64,000 bases of DNA from an uncultured Bacteroidota bacterium (GCA_902774845.1 CACYJU010000006.1:1-64000), one strand, 5' to 3'; counted from the first letter of the stretch, positions 1-8,089 are shown. The notes: a model not told the origin generated them from the letters alone. Program-made: numbers and translations.

Positions 1-75
1 ATGGTGTATGGGTGTATGGGTGTATGGGTGTATGGGTGTATGGGTGTATAGGTGTATGGGTGTATGGGTGTTTTC
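1..75. repeat. 8-bp tandem repeat (TGTATGGG)
   Basis: About nine copies of an 8-bp unit TGTATGGG, one with a G-to-A change (position 49-50 region), fill the first 75 bases. The rest of the gap to 147 holds other short repeats (AAACTGTAAACCGTAAACTG type). It lies downstream of dnaJ. Related GTGTAATGG and GTGTATGGG tracts recur at 13.93 and 16.96 kb. Confidence 0.9.
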
Positions 76-147
76 GTTGGTAGCTCAACTATTATCTATT
101 AACTTCTTCCCTCTAAACTTTAAACTGTAAACCGTAAACTGTAAACT

Positions 148-1320
148 TTAATTAAACAGTTCTTTCATCTTATCGAAGAAGCCGCGTTCCTGACGGGTGG
201 GGTTGGGTTGGAAGTTGGGAGACGACTTGAGCTGCTCGAGCAGCGCCTTCTCCTCCTTGGAGAGGCTCTTAGGCACCCAGACGTTGACGCAGACGAGGAG
301 GTCGCCCCTGCCGTAGCCGTTGACCGACGGGAGTCCTTTGCCTTTGAGACGGAGCACCTTGCCCGAGGGGGTGCCCTGCTCTATCTTGACACGGACCTTG
401 CCGTGGAGGGTGGGTATCTCGATGGAGCCCCCCATGGCAGCGTCGGAGAAGGTTATGAAAGCGTTGTAGTAGAGGTTCTGCTCCTGACGTTCGAAGAGCT
501 CATGACGCTGCTCCTCGACGACCACGACGAGGTCGCCCGGCACCCCGCCGCGAGGAGCTGCGTTGCCTTTGCCCGTGATGGCGAACTGCATGCCGTCGGT
601 GACGCCCGCTGGCACCTTGATGGTTATCACCTCCTCTGACTTTACTATACCATCGCCATTACAATCGCGACATTTATCCTTCACCACACGTCCCTCACCG
701 CCACAGTGAGGACATGCCGATTGGGTCTGCATCTGACCGAGTATAGTGCGGCGCACCTCGGTGACCACACCAGTACCATGACAGTGAGGACAGTTTTCTG
801 GCTGGCCAGTACGGGAGCCCGTACCGCCACAGGTCTTGCATTGCACATATTTGGAGACCTTGACTTTCTTCTCTACGCCGTTGTCAATCTCCTCGAGGGT
901 GAGCGGCATCTTGATGCGAAGGTTGGTGCCACGCACCACCCGACGACCTTGTCTGCCGCCACCGAATCCGCCACCAAATCCACTGAATCCGCTGAATCCG
1001 CCGCCGCCACCGAAGAAGTCGCCGAAGAGGTCGCCGAACTGCGAGAAGATGTCGTTCATGTTCATTCCGCCACCGCCGAAGCCGCCGGCGCCGTCGACGC
1101 CCGCATGGCCGAACTGGTCATAGCGAGCTTTCTTTTCGGGGTCGCTGAGGACGCTGTAAGCTTCAGCCGCCTCCTTGAACTTCTCCTCCGCCTCCTTGTC
1201 GTCGGGGTTGCGGTCAGGGTGGTATTTGAGAGCCAGCTTGCGGTAGGCTTTCTTCAGGTCTTCGGGTGAGGCGTTCTTGTCAACGCCCAGAACTTCATAA
1301 TAATCACGTTTTGTTGCCAT
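148..1320 (-). CDS. dnaJ: Chaperone protein DnaJ (Hsp40)
   Basis: Co-chaperone that stimulates the ATPase of DnaK and delivers unfolded clients in the cytoplasm. The 390-residue protein has the full type I layout: an N-terminal J domain with the HPD motif at residues 34-36, a Gly/Phe-rich linker (about 75-125) unusually full of GGGGF runs, four CxxCxGxG zinc-finger repeats ([32 protein letters not shown], about 160-225), and the C-terminal substrate-binding domain. Length is normal for the family. It sits 109 bp downstream of grpE on the same strand, which fits a grpE-dnaJ heat-shock transcription unit as is common in bacteria. The gap between them is filled with 7-8-bp repeats rather than an obvious terminator. 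Confidence 0.98.
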   Translation of the reverse strand: MATKRDYYEVLGVDKNASPEDLKKAYRKLALKYHPDRNPDDKEAEEKFKEAAEAYSVLSDPEKKARYDQFGHAGVDGAGGFGGGGMNMNDIFSQFGDLFGDFFGGGGGFSGFSGFGGGFGGGRQGRRVVRGTNLRIKMPLTLEEIDNGVEKKVKVSKYVQCKTCGGTGSRTGQPENCPHCHGTGVVTEVRRTILGQMQTQSACPHCGGEGRVVKDKCRDCNGDGIVKSEEVITIKVPAGVTDGMQFAITGKGNAAPRGGVPGDLVVVVEEQRHELFERQEQNLYYNAFITFSDAAMGGSIEIPTLHGKVRVKIEQGTPSGKVLRLKGKGLPSVNGYGRGDLLVCVNVWVPKSLSKEEKALLEQLKSSPNFQPNPTRQERGFFDKMKELFN

Positions 1321-1331
1321 CGGGGGGGATG

Positions 1332-1428
1332 TAAGAGGTTAGAGGTTAGAGGTTAGATGTAAGAGGTTAAAAGTTAAAAGTTAAAAGATAATAGATAATA
1401 GTTCAAAGTTCAAGGTTCAAAGTTCAAG
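1332..1428. repeat. Intergenic short-repeat tract between grpE and dnaJ
   Basis: Consecutive short arrays: GAGGTTA x3-4 (7 bp), AAAAGTTA x3 (7-8 bp), TAGATAA x2 and AGTTCAAGGTTCAA-type units. The same words recur in many other gaps of the window. No gene or hairpin was seen in the tract. Confidence 0.85.
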
Positions 1429-1429
1429 G

Positions 1430-2053
1430 TTATACGGCGACGACCACTTTGGGGTGACGGAGGATCTTGTCGTTGAGGTAGTAGCCTTTGAGGACCTCGT
1501 CGATGATATGGTTCTTCTGAGCCGGGGCGGGAGCGGGAATCTGTGTGACCGCCTCGTGCAGCTCAGAGTCGAAAGCTTCGCCTATGGTCTTCATCTGCTT
1601 GATGCCTTTCTGCTGGAGTATAGAGATAAGCTTGTCATAGATGAGTTTTACACCCTCGCGTGATTTGTCATCCTCAGCGAGTGCAGCGAGAGCGCGCTCC
1701 ATGTCGTCGACCACGGGGAGGATAGCCTTCGCCATATCCTTGTGACCGTTGAGCTGGAGGTCGACCATCTGAGCGCTGGTGCGCTTGCGGTAGTTCTCGT
1801 ATTCAGCATAGGTGCGGAGATATTTCTCCTGCATGGCGGCCAGCTGCTCAGCCAGCGGATCGGCCTCGGGAGCGGGGTTGGCAGCAGGCTCATCGGGAGT
1901 CTCAGCGCTTTCGGCAGCTTCAGGGGTGTCGGCGTTTGCGGCCTCCTGGCTTTCGGCAGCAGGCTGCTGCTGCACTTCCTCTTCGGTGCAGGCGGTATTC
2001 TCCACTTCGGGGTTTTCTTTCTTGTTCTTATCCATATTTTTTCTCAGTTTCAT
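1430..2053 (-). CDS. grpE: Nucleotide exchange factor GrpE
   Basis: Exchanges ADP for ATP on DnaK. The 207-residue product has a long N-terminal acidic, Ala/Pro/Glu-rich disordered extension (about residues 10-70), then the GrpE core: a coiled-coil start (LAEQLAAMQEKYLRTYAEYE), the conserved basic stretch NYRKRT, and the C-terminal beta domain ending HEAVTQIPAP...GYYLNDKILRHPKVVVAV, which is close to the family signature. Two in-frame ATG codons are possible, at 2053 and 2035 (MDKNKK). I kept the longer, but the shorter gives a more usual start. It is followed by dnaJ on the same strand. Confidence 0.96.
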   Translation of the reverse strand: MKLRKNMDKNKKENPEVENTACTEEEVQQQPAAESQEAANADTPEAAESAETPDEPAANPAPEADPLAEQLAAMQEKYLRTYAEYENYRKRTSAQMVDLQLNGHKDMAKAILPVVDDMERALAALAEDDKSREGVKLIYDKLISILQQKGIKQMKTIGEAFDSELHEAVTQIPAPAPAQKNHIIDEVLKGYYLNDKILRHPKVVVAV

Positions 2054-2164
2054 TGTATATTATTTGTAAAAAAGGAAGGCAGACAAGTACAATGCCACGT
2101 CACAAGGATATGACAATTTGTCAGTAGCAGCAAGAGCGAGTAGCCGCAAGGAAGAAGGAGAATG

Positions 2165-3718
2165 TCACCAGAGGAAGACGTCGGACCAGAGCTGCGGGCG
2201 GCGTTCGATCTCCCAGCGGAAGCCGACGAGCCGCTGCCACTCCTCAGGCAGCTTGGCGTCGGGATAGGTCTGCATGTCAGGTTTGCCGAAGGCAGAGACA
2301 CGCACCGGCTCGTTGTTGCGGAAGTAGACACGCATGTCGGTGCTCACTCCAGCGTTGACGCCCACGATGCTCTTGCGCGGCTGCTTCACCAGGACGCTGT
2401 CGACGAAAGAGATCACGGTGTCCTCCTCGGTGAGATAGTAGCACATCTGCGCGTTGGAAAGGATGTCGACATAGGAAGGCTCGCCCTTGACGAAGTAAGC
2501 GTCCATATTGCGGCTCTTGACCTGGTTGAAACGACGCGAGTCGAGCCGCTCGATGAGCATGCAGTTGCTGCGCAGGTTGACCAGCTTGAGTCCGGCAGAG
2601 TCGTGGGTGGCGAGTATGGTGTCGGCGGTGCATTGCATACTGTCGTACCAGAGGATGGGGTCGCCGAAGAGAGTCATCAGCGAGTCCTTGACCCAGTAGT
2701 TGCAGGAGTCGCAGAGCGACTGCGAGTCGGCCCTGTAAGACTTCACGTGGCGGAAGACTTTGATGAGCTCAGCCTCGTTGTCGCCGTTGTTGAAGACATA
2801 GATGGTGTCGCCATGCATGAAGAGCGAGTCCTTCGGCTTCTCGGCGTCGGCTTTCACCACGAGGGCGCTGTCGGTGACGAAAGAGAAACGGCGGTGCTGG
2901 TCGGTCTGCCCATAGCGTCCGGTGCAGGTGAGGTTGTTGGCGGTGTCGAAGATGCAGACGTTGCGGATGGCCTCGCCGAAGCGCCGGTTGTCGTCGAAGA
3001 AGAGAGTGTCGCCCGTGAGTATCTTCGAGCCGTTGACCACCCGCGAGCCCTCGTAGGACCAGGATTGGCGGGAGGAGGTGTTGTAGGTGCCGTAGGTGCT
3101 GTAGATGACGGTAGAGTCGCTATAGATGACCGTAGGGCCGACGAACATCGCATCCTCGGTCTTCATGTTGTAGTAGAGCGTGTCGGTGAGCAGGCGCGAG
3201 GAAGAATCTCTTAAAGTCACGTCGTCGTATATCTCGAAGTCCTCGGAGTCGGAGAAATAGAAACCCTTGCGGCTGTCGAGGGTGCGAGAGCCGTTGACGG
3301 TATGGCCCCACCAGAAGTAGGTGGCGCGGTTCTCGTTGCGGTCGTAGGACATCTGCGGGGTTTTGAGTATGGTCTTCCCGTCGACGAGTACCGCCGAGTC
3401 GCCCCAGATGTTGACCACCCTCGTCTGGCCGTCGTAGTACATGCTGTCGCCGGTGATGGTGGTGGTGTCGTTGAGGATAATCTTGATATGGCGGTAGGCG
3501 GTGAAGTCGTTCTTCTTGGTGTTGAGGAGGGCGGAGTCGGCATAGAGCCACATGCCGTCATGCTCGGCCTTGACCTTCTGATAGAGAATCCAGATGTCGC
3601 TGTTCTCGGGATGGCGAGTACCCATGCCAGCCTCGTAGGTGATAAGCTTCTGAGCGTGGGCAGAGAAGCCGAAAGCCAGCATGAAGAAGATGAATATTTT
3701 GAGGTACTTAGAGGTCAT
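2165..3718 (-). CDS. OstA-like (LptA/OstA-fold) envelope protein
   Basis: A 517-residue exported protein whose N-terminal signal peptide (MTSKYLKIFIFFMLAFGFSA, cleaved near HAQ) is followed by repeated short beta-strand motifs of the OstA/LptA type (for example GDSMYYDGQTRVVNIWG, KTPQMSYDRNENRATYF, TLYYNMKTEDAMFVGP). This matches the OstA-like family of Bacteroidota, related to LPS-transport LptA/LptD N-domains, so a role in lipopolysaccharide transport to the outer membrane is likely but inferred. The start at 3718 is chosen over an upstream in-frame ATG at 3748 because 3718 opens a clean signal peptide and the promoter-like TACTTTTG box lies at 3745-3738. It is divergent from the nuclease gene. 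Confidence 0.85.
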   Translation of the reverse strand: MTSKYLKIFIFFMLAFGFSAHAQKLITYEAGMGTRHPENSDIWILYQKVKAEHDGMWLYADSALLNTKKNDFTAYRHIKIILNDTTTITGDSMYYDGQTRVVNIWGDSAVLVDGKTILKTPQMSYDRNENRATYFWWGHTVNGSRTLDSRKGFYFSDSEDFEIYDDVTLRDSSSRLLTDTLYYNMKTEDAMFVGPTVIYSDSTVIYSTYGTYNTSSRQSWSYEGSRVVNGSKILTGDTLFFDDNRRFGEAIRNVCIFDTANNLTCTGRYGQTDQHRRFSFVTDSALVVKADAEKPKDSLFMHGDTIYVFNNGDNEAELIKVFRHVKSYRADSQSLCDSCNYWVKDSLMTLFGDPILWYDSMQCTADTILATHDSAGLKLVNLRSNCMLIERLDSRRFNQVKSRNMDAYFVKGEPSYVDILSNAQMCYYLTEEDTVISFVDSVLVKQPRKSIVGVNAGVSTDMRVYFRNNEPVRVSAFGKPDMQTYPDAKLPEEWQRLVGFRWEIERRPQLWSDVFLW

Positions 3719-3737
3719 TGCAAGAGGAAAGAAAGTG

Positions 3738-3745
3738 CAAAAGTA
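3738..3745 (-). promoter_or_regulatory. Bacteroidota -7 box (TACTTTTG) for the OstA-like gene
   Basis: Reads TACTTTTG on the minus strand, matching TAnnTTTG, about 20 bp before the ATG at 3718. No convincing -33 TTTG was identified. Confidence 0.5.
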
Positions 3746-3789
3746 CACATTTTATCCGACAAAGAGATTGCAAAGTCAAGAGAAATACA

Positions 3790-3797
3790 TATATTTG
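3790..3797 (+). promoter_or_regulatory. -7 box (TATATTTG) immediately before the nuclease ATG
   Basis: TATATTTG ends only 4 bases before the ATG at 3802. If used, transcription would start at or next to the start codon, implying a leaderless mRNA. Confidence 0.45.
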
Positions 3798-3801
3798 CAA
3801 C

Positions 3802-4545
3802 ATGAATCAAATGAAAATAGTCCTTATCACCTTCTTTCTGTGTCTTTCGGCTTGCGTGTCGGCGCAGAGCTGGCTGCCAGACACCACGGGGACGGGATGC
3901 CAGCTGGTGAAGCATGAGGGCTATGTGCTGCTCTACGACGAATATCACGAGCAGGCACGGTGGGTGGCTTACATGTTGACTAGAGAGCGGGTGCACGGGA
4001 CCGTGCCACGCAAGGGGAACGACCGCTTCCTGCCCGACACGACGGTGAGGAGCGGAAGCGCCCTGCCCGAAGACTACAGCGGGAGCGGGTACGACCGAGG
4101 ACATCTGGCGCCGGCGGCGGACATGAAATGGAGCCAGCGGGCAATGCGTGAGAGCTTTCTGATGAGCAACATCTCGCCCCAGGACCATGCCTTCAACGAA
4201 GGGATATGGTGCAGAGCCGAAGAGCTGGTGCGCCGCTGGGCAGAGGAATACGACACGATATACGTCATCACAGGGCCGGTGCTGGAAGGCGAACTGCAGC
4301 AGTTCAGAGGACGGGGAGGCAACGTGATAAGCATACCAGAGCGGTTCTTCAAGGTGGTGTACGACCCCAAACGCAAGCAGGCGATAGGACTGCTGATGGA
4401 GAACCGCAACGTGAAGCGACCGCTACAATCGTTCGCCGTAAGCGTGGAGGAAGTGAAGCGAGCAACGGGGATTGAGTTTTTGAACGAAAACGATAACGAA
4501 AACGAAAAAGAAAAGGGAGTCTGCATCTCTTGCTGGAAGTGGTAA
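3802..4545 (+). CDS. Secreted DNA/RNA non-specific endonuclease (NUC1 family)
   Basis: A 247-residue beta-beta-alpha-metal nuclease that would hydrolyse DNA and RNA in the periplasm or outside the cell. A signal peptide (about residues 1-22, ending SVSAQ) precedes the catalytic motif DRGH at 98-101 within YDRGHLAPAADM; the His is the general base in the family. Downstream are the family features LMSNISPQ and the metal-binding Asn in FNEGIW. I start at 3802 because the extra upstream codons carry no signal peptide. The C-terminus is odd: residues 228-239 (NENDNENEKEKG) are encoded by a 6-bp repeat tract (4483-4518) and the protein then ends in an unrelated GVCISCWKW tail. Confidence 0.92.
   Translation: MNQMKIVLITFFLCLSACVSAQSWLPDTTGTGCQLVKHEGYVLLYDEYHEQARWVAYMLTRERVHGTVPRKGNDRFLPDTTVRSGSALPEDYSGSGYDRGHLAPAADMKWSQRAMRESFLMSNISPQDHAFNEGIWCRAEELVRRWAEEYDTIYVITGPVLEGELQQFRGRGGNVISIPERFFKVVYDPKRKQAIGLLMENRNVKRPLQSFAVSVEEVKRATGIEFLNENDNENEKEKGVCISCWKW
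4483..4518 (+). repeat. 6-bp tandem repeat inside the nuclease 3' end
   Basis: Six 6-bp units (AACGAA, AACGAT, AACGAA, AACGAA, AAAGAA, AAGGGA) in frame, giving Asn/Glu/Asp/Lys codons. The reverse complement of the same motif (TTCGTT/ATCGTT) occurs in non-coding DNA near 10712-10758. Confidence 0.85.
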
Positions 4546-4745
4546 GGGAATGCTTGATTGCTTGATTGCTTGATTGCGTTAGTGGTGCGTGAAACTTGAA
4601 ACCTGAAACCTGAACCTTGAACTATTTATTATCTATTAACATTTAACTTCCTACACCCTTAACCATTAACCCTTAACCTTTAACCATTAAACTATTATCT
4701 ATTATCTATTAACCATTAACCATTAACCCTTACCCCCTCATTCCC
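4546..4745. repeat. Intergenic short-repeat tract before the DUF2461 gene
   Basis: About 200 bp made almost wholly of short arrays: TGATTGCT (8 bp), CTGAAAC (7 bp), TATTATC/TATTAAC, and AACCATT/AACCCTT (7 bp) units. No gene was seen. ATG of the next gene follows directly. Confidence 0.85.
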
Positions 4746-5432
4746 ATGCATCTCAATACCGACACTTTGGCTTTTTTCGATGAGTTGATGGTGAACAACA
4801 ACCGCGAGTGGTTCAACACCAACAAAGAGCGGTGGCTGGCAATCAAAGACGACTTCGAGCTGTTCACCCAAGCCCTCATCGACCGGATGACGCCGCTCGA
4901 CCCGTCGCTGGGCAACCTGCAGGTGAAGAACTGCACCTACCGCATATACCGCGACATCCGCTTCTCACAAGACAAACGGCCCTACAAGACGCATATAGCC
5001 TGCTTCCTGCCCAGCGGAGGGAAGAAGAACCTGGGAGTGCCTGGCTACTACCTGCAGGTGGGTCAGGAGGACTATGGGCTGCACGGCAACTGCTCGCTCG
5101 GAGGCGGCATCTTCATGCCCTCGCCTCAGGCCCTCTACGCCATAAGGCAGGAGATATTCTACTGCGTCGACGAATTCAAGGCTATCATGAACGAGCCGAA
5201 ATACAAGAAATACTTCGGGTCGGAGTTCTTCACCACGAAGAAACTCACACGGGTGCCGAAAGACTTCCCGTCCGACTGGCCCGACGGCGACCTGCTGAAA
5301 TATAAAGACTACACGACAGCATACACCATGCCGAACAAATACCTCTACAGCGACGAGCTCCTCGACCGCGTGGTGGAGGTGTTCAAGGCCAGCGTGCCGC
5401 TGAACCTATTCATACAAAGGGCGATGAGTTGA
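4746..5432 (+). CDS. DUF2461 (TIGR02453) family protein
   Basis: A 228-residue cytoplasmic protein of the DUF2461/TIGR02453 family, whose function is unknown. Recognised by the N-terminal pattern LAFFDELMVNNNREWFNTNK, the highly conserved YRIYRDIRFSQDKRPYKTH block (about residues 66-84), and the later GYYLQVG...GGGIFMPSPQ segment. No signal peptide or transmembrane segment is visible. It converges on the acyltransferase gene with only 8 bp between stops. The start at 4746 follows repeat-rich DNA with no obvious promoter box. Confidence 0.85.
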   Translation: MHLNTDTLAFFDELMVNNNREWFNTNKERWLAIKDDFELFTQALIDRMTPLDPSLGNLQVKNCTYRIYRDIRFSQDKRPYKTHIACFLPSGGKKNLGVPGYYLQVGQEDYGLHGNCSLGGGIFMPSPQALYAIRQEIFYCVDEFKAIMNEPKYKKYFGSEFFTTKKLTRVPKDFPSDWPDGDLLKYKDYTTAYTMPNKYLYSDELLDRVVEVFKASVPLNLFIQRAMS

Positions 5433-5440
5433 CCTTCTTG

Positions 5441-6298
5441 TCAGCCTTCTTCGGGGATGGCGGGCCAGGGGTTCTTCTCGATGCCGGCCATCTGCTCCAT
5501 ACGCTCGTGGGCGACGACACGCAGACGGTCGACCTCCTCCTTGCGCGAGTGTGAGCGGTCGGGCATGATAGGCTCGCCTACATGGATGGTCATCAGCGGC
5601 ACCTCCTGCGGGCCGAACCACTTATGGATGCCCTTGCGCTCGCGGTAGGTGATCATGCAGGGGACCATCGGACAGTTGTACTTGTAAGCCATCGTGAAAG
5701 CCCCCTTGCGGAACGGACGGAGCGGCTGGTAATAATCCCAACGCACCTCCTCGGGGAAGACCAGTATCCACTCGCCCTTGGAGTGATAGTGGTCGAAGGC
5801 CTCGTCAAACTTGCGCAGGCCGCCCATGGTCTCGGGTACGGGGATGCCTCCCACATAACGGACAAACCAGTACTGTCCGCCGTTGAAATGGGGAGCGTAC
5901 ATCGGAATCCAGATATTGCGCAGAGGCTGCAGAGCCTGCTTCACGGCGGCGGCGTCGAACTGGTAGACATGGTTGCAGATGGCCACAGCGCCGCCTTTGA
6001 GCTGCTTGCGGTAGGGACGCAGGTTCTTGCGTCCACGCACACGCAGGCCGTACTTCAGCTTGTTGGCCACGTTGATGACGAACCAGATGAAGAGCGGGCC
6101 GACGAAGTTGCGCTGGATGAGGTAGGAGAAGGAACGGTCGATATAAGGATAGGTCTCGTCAAACTTATACTGGCGCTTGCCCTTCGAGGGCTTGGTCACC
6201 GTGACACGATGCTCGTAGGGGTTGCCGGTGGGATAGTTTTTCTCGGGGTCGAGCGGAATGTAGACGTTAGGCTGGGTTTCGAGTATTCCGTAATTCAT
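5441..6298 (-). CDS. PlsC-like 1-acyl-glycerol-3-phosphate acyltransferase family protein
   Basis: A 285-residue membrane-associated acyltransferase. The catalytic NHx4D block is present as NHVYQFD, followed by the FPEEVRW block that corresponds to the family's EGTR-like motif, and PMYAPHFNGGQYWFVR in the substrate region. A hydrophobic stretch (FVGPLFIWFVINVANKL) before the NHx4D site is typical. It probably acylates a glycerophospholipid or a related acceptor; the exact substrate cannot be told. The N-terminal 60 residues (Pro/Tyr-rich) are an extension relative to minimal PlsC enzymes. A TATTTTTG promoter box lies at 6326-6319. Confidence 0.82.
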   Translation of the reverse strand: MNYGILETQPNVYIPLDPEKNYPTGNPYEHRVTVTKPSKGKRQYKFDETYPYIDRSFSYLIQRNFVGPLFIWFVINVANKLKYGLRVRGRKNLRPYRKQLKGGAVAICNHVYQFDAAAVKQALQPLRNIWIPMYAPHFNGGQYWFVRYVGGIPVPETMGGLRKFDEAFDHYHSKGEWILVFPEEVRWDYYQPLRPFRKGAFTMAYKYNCPMVPCMITYRERKGIHKWFGPQEVPLMTIHVGEPIMPDRSHSRKEEVDRLRVVAHERMEQMAGIEKNPWPAIPEEG

Positions 6299-6318
6299 AG
6301 AGGTAGATATTGAAAGTG

Positions 6319-6326
6319 CAAAAATA
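6319..6326 (-). promoter_or_regulatory. -7 box (TATTTTTG) for the acyltransferase gene
   Basis: Minus-strand TATTTTTG, 21 bp before the ATG at 6298, matching TAnnTTTG. Confidence 0.5.
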
Positions 6327-6376
6327 CAAAAAAAAGTGTGACCGGCAAGGGGTCACAGGGTCAGTAAAAAAAAGAA

Positions 6377-6401
6377 CGGGCAGCAAGAAAGATGCCGCCC
6401 G
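6377..6401 (-). terminator. Rho-independent terminator after the 84-aa lipoprotein gene
   Basis: Stem CGGGCGGC/GCTGCCCG (one mismatch) with a 9-base loop, followed on the minus strand by TTCTTTTTTTT. Confidence 0.8.
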
Positions 6402-6427
6402 ATGTGTGGGATTTCTCTTAAGAATGT

Positions 6428-6682
6428 TTATTTGACCTCCGAGCAGACCGATTTCTGGGTGACGGTTATCTCCTCCCCTTCGAATCCAGGCTGGGTGGTA
6501 GAGTGGTCGGCGTTCAGGTCGTCACATTTCCCCGACTTTATGGTAACAAATGATGTGGTCGTGGAAGCCTCTAACATTTCGGGCGAAGAGGTGGTGACGG
6601 TACACGAACAATCTTTCGATTTGTCGCACGAGACGAACGCGAGCGAAAGGGCGATGCAAGCCAAAAAGAGAAGTTTCTTCAT
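6428..6682 (-). CDS. Small lipoprotein, paralogue of the next gene
   Basis: An 84-residue predicted lipoprotein. The signal peptide MKKLLFLACIALSLAFVSC ends in a lipobox with Cys at residue 19, followed by DKSKDCSCTVTT. The mature part is Thr/Ser-rich with a CxC pair near its start and further Cys residues (SGKCDDLNAD, SVCSEVK). It is a diverged paralogue of the 84-residue protein encoded at 6764-7018: both share the lipobox, CDKSKxCxCTVT, a KGKC/SGKC-D-NA motif and a C-terminal VCxE. Function unknown; a small surface or periplasmic lipoprotein is inferred. A terminator follows. Confidence 0.8.
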   Translation of the reverse strand: MKKLLFLACIALSLAFVSCDKSKDCSCTVTTSSPEMLEASTTTSFVTIKSGKCDDLNADHSTTQPGFEGEEITVTQKSVCSEVK

Positions 6683-6702
6683 ACCTGTATTGTTTTATTC
6701 AA

Positions 6703-6743
6703 AAAAGAAAAAAGGGGAACAGAGTTCCAGCCTTTTTTCTTTT
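6703..6743 (-). terminator. Terminator between the two small lipoprotein genes
   Basis: A perfect 13-bp outer stem (AAAAGAAAAAAGG paired with CCTTTTTTCTTTT) encloses an inner GGAAC/GTTCC hairpin. U-rich on both strands, so it may also stop plus-strand reads. Confidence 0.8.
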
Positions 6744-6763
6744 GTCTGACCTTGGAATAACGA

Positions 6764-7018
6764 TTAGATCTCTTCGCAGACAGCCGTCTGGGTCATCGTA
6801 GCAGGCTCGAAATCGTCATCGCCAGGGATATTCATCGTCTGGGTGGCGTTCATGTCTTCGCATTTGCCCTTCTCGATGGTAGCGGTCTGGGTGGTAACGA
6901 TAGGAGCGCCACCGCCAGGATTGGTCTGAGTGACGGTGCAACGGCAGGTTTTCGATTTATCGCATGAAACGGCAGCGAGAGAAAGAACCACGCAAGCCAA
7001 AAGGAAAAATTTCTTCAT
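6764..7018 (-). CDS. Small lipoprotein, paralogue of the previous gene
   Basis: An 84-residue predicted lipoprotein (MKKFFLLACVVLSLAAVSC, lipobox Cys at 19, then DKSKTCRCTVTQ). I start at 7018 because the preceding in-frame ATG at 7045 would add nine charged residues ahead of the signal peptide. The mature domain (about 65 residues) shares CDKSK-C-CTVT, TIEKGKCEDMNA and a C-terminal AVCEE with the neighbour, so the pair is a tandem duplication. No known family was recognised. Confidence 0.8.
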   Translation of the reverse strand: MKKFFLLACVVLSLAAVSCDKSKTCRCTVTQTNPGGGAPIVTTQTATIEKGKCEDMNATQTMNIPGDDDFEPATMTQTAVCEEI

Positions 7019-7049
7019 ATCTTTATGTTTTAAATTTGTTTCCATACAA

Positions 7050-7080
7050 GAAAAGAGGAGAAAAATCTTCCCCTCTTTCC
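7050..7080 (-). terminator. Terminator after the acidic 64-aa lipoprotein gene
   Basis: Stem GAAAAGAGG/CCTCTTTCC (8 of 9 paired) with A-rich loop, just past the stop at 7105 on the minus strand. Confidence 0.6.
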
Positions 7081-7104
7081 ATTCTGATTTGTTTCGATTG
7101 TAGC

Positions 7105-7299
7105 TTATTCAGCAACAACTTCTTCAGCAGCAGCTTCCTCAACAGGAGCCTCAACTGCGTCCTCAGCAACAGCTTCTTCTTCAACTGCTACTTCTTCGAT
7201 AGCCTCCTCAACGGGAGCCTCTTCAGCGGTCTTGTTGTTGTTGCAAGCGGCGAAAGCGAACATACCGGCAACAGCCATCAGAAACATAACTTTTTTCAT
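7105..7299 (-). CDS. Small acidic repeat lipoprotein
   Basis: A 64-residue protein with a lipoprotein signal (MKKVMFLMAVAGMFAFAAC, Cys at 19) and a mature part made almost only of Glu, Ala and Val in APVEEA / AVEEEAV repeats. Such tiny Glu/Ala-rich lipoproteins are common in Bacteroidales but have no assigned function. A TACTTTTG box at 7385-7378 predicts a leader of about 70 nt. A terminator follows at 7050-7080. Confidence 0.75.
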   Translation of the reverse strand: MKKVMFLMAVAGMFAFAACNNNKTAEEAPVEEAIEEVAVEEEAVAEDAVEAPVEEAAAEEVVAE

Positions 7300-7377
7300 T
7301 GTCTTTAAATTTAAAGGTTAAACGATTCAAATTTAATTTTGGGTCAACACAACTGTGTATCACCGTTTTTCGAGTTG

Positions 7378-7385
7378 CAAAAGTA
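7378..7385 (-). promoter_or_regulatory. -7 box (TACTTTTG) for the 64-aa lipoprotein gene
   Basis: Minus-strand TACTTTTG about 80 bp before the ATG at 7299. The gap between rnfA and this gene (7300-7494) is otherwise AT-rich with no gene seen. Confidence 0.5.
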
Positions 7386-7494
7386 CAACCAATTATAATG
7401 TCGAGTGGAATTTAAAATGTGAAAAAATCTTAATTTTTTGTTAAATTATTTTAACTCAACATCTTACAACCTACTCTACAATGCCGTTTTTTTC

Positions 7495-8082
7495 TTATGG
7501 GAGGGGTACCAAACCGTTGAAACCCATGAAAGCCATAGCCAAAATGCCAGCCGAGACGAGTGCGATAGGCACACCTTTCATGCCCTTCGGGACGCCGGTG
7601 AGCTCAAGCTGCTCACGGATGCCGGCGAAGATGACGAGAGCGAGTGTGAATCCGACGGCGATGCTGGCCGAGTAGATCATGCTCTGGGCGAGGTTCATGT
7701 GTTTAGCCACCACGATGAGGGCGACACCGAGCACAGCGCAGTTGGTGGTGATGAGAGGCAGGAAGACTCCGAGAGCCTGATAGAGGGCGGGGGCGATCTT
7801 CTTGAGCACTATCTCGACCATCTGGACGAGTCCTGCGATGACCAGGATGTAGACGATGGTCTGCAGGTATTCGATGCCGAAGCGGACAAGGATATATTCG
7901 TTCAAGATCCAGGTCACCAGGGTGGCGAGGAGCATGACGAAGAGGACGGCGCCTCCCATGCCGACAGAGCTCTTCACATCCTTAGAGACACCCAGGAAGG
8001 GGCAGATGCCGAGGAACTGGGAGAGGACCACGTTGTTTACAAAGATGGCACCGATGATAAGTGCGAAAATGCTAATTGACAT
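7495..8082 (-). CDS. rnfA: Electron transport complex subunit RnfA
   Basis: A 195-residue polytopic inner-membrane protein with six hydrophobic segments. It is a near-textbook RnfA: VNNVVLSQFLGICPFLGVSK near the N-terminus, LGVFLPLITTNCAVLG in the middle and GLPGF-type AFMGFNGL at the end. RnfA with RnfE forms the membrane core of the Rnf complex, which couples ferredoxin:NAD oxidoreduction to ion transport. The NqrE/RnfA family is shared, but the sequence favours RnfA. In most Bacteroidota rnfA closes an rnfBCDGEA operon; here no other rnf gene is in the window and the gene follows the OadA-like gene by 103 bp of repeats. Confidence 0.93.
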   Translation of the reverse strand: MSISIFALIIGAIFVNNVVLSQFLGICPFLGVSKDVKSSVGMGGAVLFVMLLATLVTWILNEYILVRFGIEYLQTIVYILVIAGLVQMVEIVLKKIAPALYQALGVFLPLITTNCAVLGVALIVVAKHMNLAQSMIYSASIAVGFTLALVIFAGIREQLELTGVPKGMKGVPIALVSAGILAMAFMGFNGLVPLP

Positions 8083-8089
8083 AGTTGTT

